From an uncultured Ruminococcus sp. (GTDB lineage Bacteria > Bacillota > Clostridia > Oscillospirales > Acutalibacteraceae), in NCBI GenBank assembly GCA_902767175.1, contig CACXGH010000006.1, positions 1-15,020 of the forward strand: 15,020 nt of DNA. The letters run 5' to 3'. A program made the translations under genes and the position numbers. Shown here one piece after another: positions 13,625 to 15,020 of the stretch (the stretch's first letter is position 1; each line of letters starts with the position of its first letter). The notes below the pieces were generated by a model. The model had not been told where the DNA came from and did not search any database. It saw only the letters and a list, made by a program, of their open reading frames with translations.

Positions 13625-13822
13625 TCAGCTTTTTTTGTTCAGAAACCTGTCATAGTATTCCTCTGCTTCGACCTTTTCGTTGTTTGTTCTGCCGTTTGAG
13701 AGGAATTCGCAGTAATCGTCTGCGTCATAGGCTGTATTTCTTCCGCTTCCGTCCGAGATAAGAAAGCCTGCGCCTGTGCTGTCTGATGACGCTTTTCTCT
13801 TTTTTCTCTTCAAAAAAATCAC
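13625..13822 (-). CDS. Small hypothetical protein whose start overlaps the metA terminator
   Basis: This 65-aa reading frame has a basic N-terminus (KRKKRK at about residues 5-10), a middle rich in S, G and D, and an acidic, Tyr-rich C-terminus ('DADDYCEFL', 'VEAEEYYDRFL'). I do not recognise it. The likely start is GTG at 13822, 4 bases after GGAGG; TTG at 13813 is 12 bases away. Both the ribosome-binding site and the GTG lie in the 3' arm of the metA terminator, and codons 2-4 are its T tract. Translation therefore depends on read-through of the hairpin. A terminator follows the stop. The composition looks like a real small protein, but expression is uncertain. Confidence 0.5.
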   Translation of the reverse strand: MIFLKRKKRKASSDSTGAGFLISDGSGRNTAYDADDYCEFLSNGRTNNEKVEAEEYYDRFLNKKS

Positions 13823-13858
13823 CGTCCCTCCGCAATAAGTATTTGCAGAGGAACGGTG
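13812..13858 (-). terminator. Long terminator hairpin of metA
   Basis: Arms 13820-13835 and 13843-13858 pair over 16 bp without a mismatch (two G-U pairs on the minus strand) around a 7-base loop. On the minus strand the stem is followed by seven Ts (13818-13812). It starts 12 bases after the metA stop. On the plus strand it is followed by TTTTATT, so weak termination in the other direction is also possible. The 3' arm contains the GGAGG and GTG of the downstream small ORF. Confidence 0.88.
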
Positions 13859-13870
13859 TTTTATTACAGG

Positions 13871-14803
13871 TTATTTAAGGTACATATCCTTCAGCTCGTT
13901 AAGGTCGTAAGGAGTCTGCTGATATACATAATAATTCAGCCAATTTGAATAAAGGATAGTCGCATAGCTGCGCCATGTAAGTGCAGGGAGAGCACGGGGA
14001 TCATTGCCGGGAAAATAATTATACGGGAGCTGAGGCTTGAGTCCTTTATTGCAGTCACGGAAATACTCATTTGCAAGGGTGTTGCGGTCGTATTCGGCAT
14101 GACCGAAAACATAGAACTGTCTGCCGTTTTTGTTTGCAACGATAGCCACGCCTGCGAGGTTTGATGATGCAAGTATTTCAAGCTCCTCATGTTCTCTGAT
14201 ATCGGAGCGGTGAACGCTTGTATATCTTGAATGGGGAAGGAGTATCTTATCGTCAAAGCCTCTCATCAAGGGGTGGAAAATATTCATTATCCTGTGTACA
14301 TACACTCCCGACAGCTTTTCGTCAAGGGTGAACTTAGGTACGCCGTGATGATGATATATAGCTGCCTGTGCGCCCCAGCATATATGCATTGTGCTGTAAA
14401 CGTGTTTTGTTGACCAATCCATGATCCCGCAAAGCTCGTCCCAGTAGTCGACCTGTTCATAGTCGAGCTTTTCAACGGGTGCGCCTGTAATTATCATTCC
14501 GTCATAGTACTGATCTTTGATATCATCGAATACCTTATAGAAATTGGTAAGATGATCTGCCGATGTGGTTTTTGAAACGTGTGTAGCCATCTGCAGCAGT
14601 TCAACGTCTACCTGCAGGGGAGAATTGCCGAGCAGTCTTAAAAGCTGTGTCTCTGTCTCTATTTTATTCGGCATAAGATTTACGATAACTATTCTGAGCG
14701 GTCTTATATCCTGTGATACCGCTCTTTCATTTGTCATTACAAAGATATTTTCCGATTCGAGTGTTTTCAAAGCAGGCAGTCCGCTTTGTACTTTAATAGG
14801 CAT
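13871..14803 (-). CDS. metA: Homoserine O-acyltransferase MetA, predicted acetyl-type
   Basis: MetA activates homoserine for methionine synthesis by acylating its hydroxyl group. The 310-aa protein has the class-I glutamine-amidotransferase-like fold. The catalytic Cys142 lies in 'MHICWGAQAA', and His235 and Glu237 lie in 'FGHAEYDR', matching the numbering of the E. coli enzyme. Residue 111 is Glu ('TGAPVEKL'). Published structure-function work on MetA proteins showed that Glu at 111 favours acetyl-CoA and Gly favours succinyl-CoA, so this is probably a homoserine O-acetyltransferase. The start at 14803 has a weak ribosome-binding site (AAGGAAG, about 10 bases away). The leader is only about 33 bases, too short for a SAM riboswitch. 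The gene stands alone with its own promoter and terminator. Confidence 0.97.
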   Translation of the reverse strand: MPIKVQSGLPALKTLESENIFVMTNERAVSQDIRPLRIVIVNLMPNKIETETQLLRLLGNSPLQVDVELLQMATHVSKTTSADHLTNFYKVFDDIKDQYYDGMIITGAPVEKLDYEQVDYWDELCGIMDWSTKHVYSTMHICWGAQAAIYHHHGVPKFTLDEKLSGVYVHRIMNIFHPLMRGFDDKILLPHSRYTSVHRSDIREHEELEILASSNLAGVAIVANKNGRQFYVFGHAEYDRNTLANEYFRDCNKGLKPQLPYNYFPGNDPRALPALTWRSYATILYSNWLNYYVYQQTPYDLNELKDMYLK

Positions 14804-14842
14804 AAGTGTCGCACTTCCTTTTTCCTGATGTTACTCCGATAA

Positions 14843-14871
14843 AGTATAACACATCAGACGGGCAATTTCAA
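14843..14871 (-). promoter_or_regulatory. Sigma-A promoter of metA
   Basis: On the minus strand: TTGAAA (14871-14866), a 17-base spacer, then TATACT (14848-14843). This is one mismatch per hexamer from consensus. Transcription would start near 14836, about 33 bases before the metA ATG. The repeats at 14879-14924 begin 7 bases upstream of the -35 box. Confidence 0.8.
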
Positions 14872-14878
14872 GTAAATA

Positions 14879-14924
14879 TGTCCTGAACTCACGGAAATCG
14901 TGTGTCCTGAACTCACGGAAATCG
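14879..14924. repeat. Two tandem 22-bp direct repeats (possible insertion-sequence end)
   Basis: TGTCCTGAACTCACGGAAATCG occurs at 14879-14900 and, without a mismatch, at 14903-14924; a TG dinucleotide separates the copies (24-base period). Ends beginning TG with several internal short repeats are known from IS21-family elements, so this could be an IS end whose body lies to the right of the window. No transposase gene is visible inside the window, so the type is an inference. Confidence 0.6.
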
Positions 14925-14943
14925 ATTTTGCCTGGACAGTCAC

Positions 14944-14986
14944 ATGGGGAAAACCCTTTTCCGGCGGAAAAAGGGTTATTCCCCAT
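14944..14986. repeat. 43-base imperfect inverted repeat
   Basis: ATGGGGAA-AACCCTTTT-CC (14944-14962) and its reverse complement (14966-14986) pair around a GGC loop; two single-base bulges break the stem. No T tract follows on either strand, so it is not a typical terminator. It lies 20 bases beyond the tandem repeats and may belong to the same mobile or repeat element. No coding sequence is evident from 14804 to 15020. Confidence 0.6.
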
Positions 14987-15020
14987 ACCCCTTTCCTAAA
15001 ACCGCTGACTTAATCTATGA

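Noticed and set aside
14804..14842. SAM riboswitch ahead of metA
   Set aside because: The predicted leader is about 33 bases, too short for any S-box-type aptamer.
14879..14924. Tandem repeats as a CRISPR array
   Set aside because: Only two copies with a 2-base gap; no spacers.
14944..14986. Hairpin as a rho-independent terminator
   Set aside because: No T tract on either strand.

Overview
The window looks like a stretch of chromosome from a Gram-positive, low-to-mid-GC anaerobe of the Clostridia (Ruminococcaceae/Oscillospiraceae-like). This is an inference from the strong AAGGAGG ribosome-binding sites, the frequent TTG/GTG starts, the many AGA/AGG and ATA codons, a YhgE/Pip-family membrane protein and an acetyl-type MetA. 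No species can be named from sequence reading alone.

Region 1 (1-211) is an intergenic edge. It holds a GC-rich, hairpin-bearing segment (1-75), an AT-rich stretch, and a rho-independent terminator (148-177) that sits just upstream of the phage operon.

Region 2 (212-10838) is one tightly packed, rightward phage-type structural operon whose order follows the Bacillus PBSX/skin (xtm/xkd) layout: terminase small subunit, terminase large subunit (broken by a one-base frameshift), portal, prohead protease with a nested in-frame scaffold start, decoration protein, major capsid protein, three small connector/completion proteins, tail-tube-like protein, a 51-aa ORF, LysM baseplate protein, gpD/XkdQ-like hub, gp45/gpV-like spike, GPW/gp25, baseplate J, and a gpI/YmfQ-like protein. 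It then stops at a bidirectional terminator. No tail sheath and no tape-measure gene are present where PBSX-type clusters have them. No tail fibre, holin, lysin, integrase, regulator or replication gene is visible either. This reduced cassette (full head and packaging set plus a contractile-type baseplate, without sheath or ruler) is the main candidate for something undescribed: a very short-tailed particle, a GTA-like or domesticated element, or a phage whose missing parts lie elsewhere.

Region 3 (10852-13551, minus strand) is a two-gene operon: a small two-helix membrane protein and a 720-aa YhgE/Pip-type protein. It is driven by a promoter that matches the sigma-A consensus exactly (TTGACA, 17 bp, TATAAT) and ends at the terminator shared with the phage operon.

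Region 4 (13572-15020, minus strand) holds metA (homoserine O-acyltransferase, predicted acetyl-type from Glu111) with its own promoter and a long terminator hairpin. That terminator overlaps the start of a 65-aa ORF, which ends at another terminator. Just upstream of the metA promoter are two tandem 22-bp repeats and a 43-bp imperfect hairpin, possibly the end of an insertion sequence that continues beyond the window.
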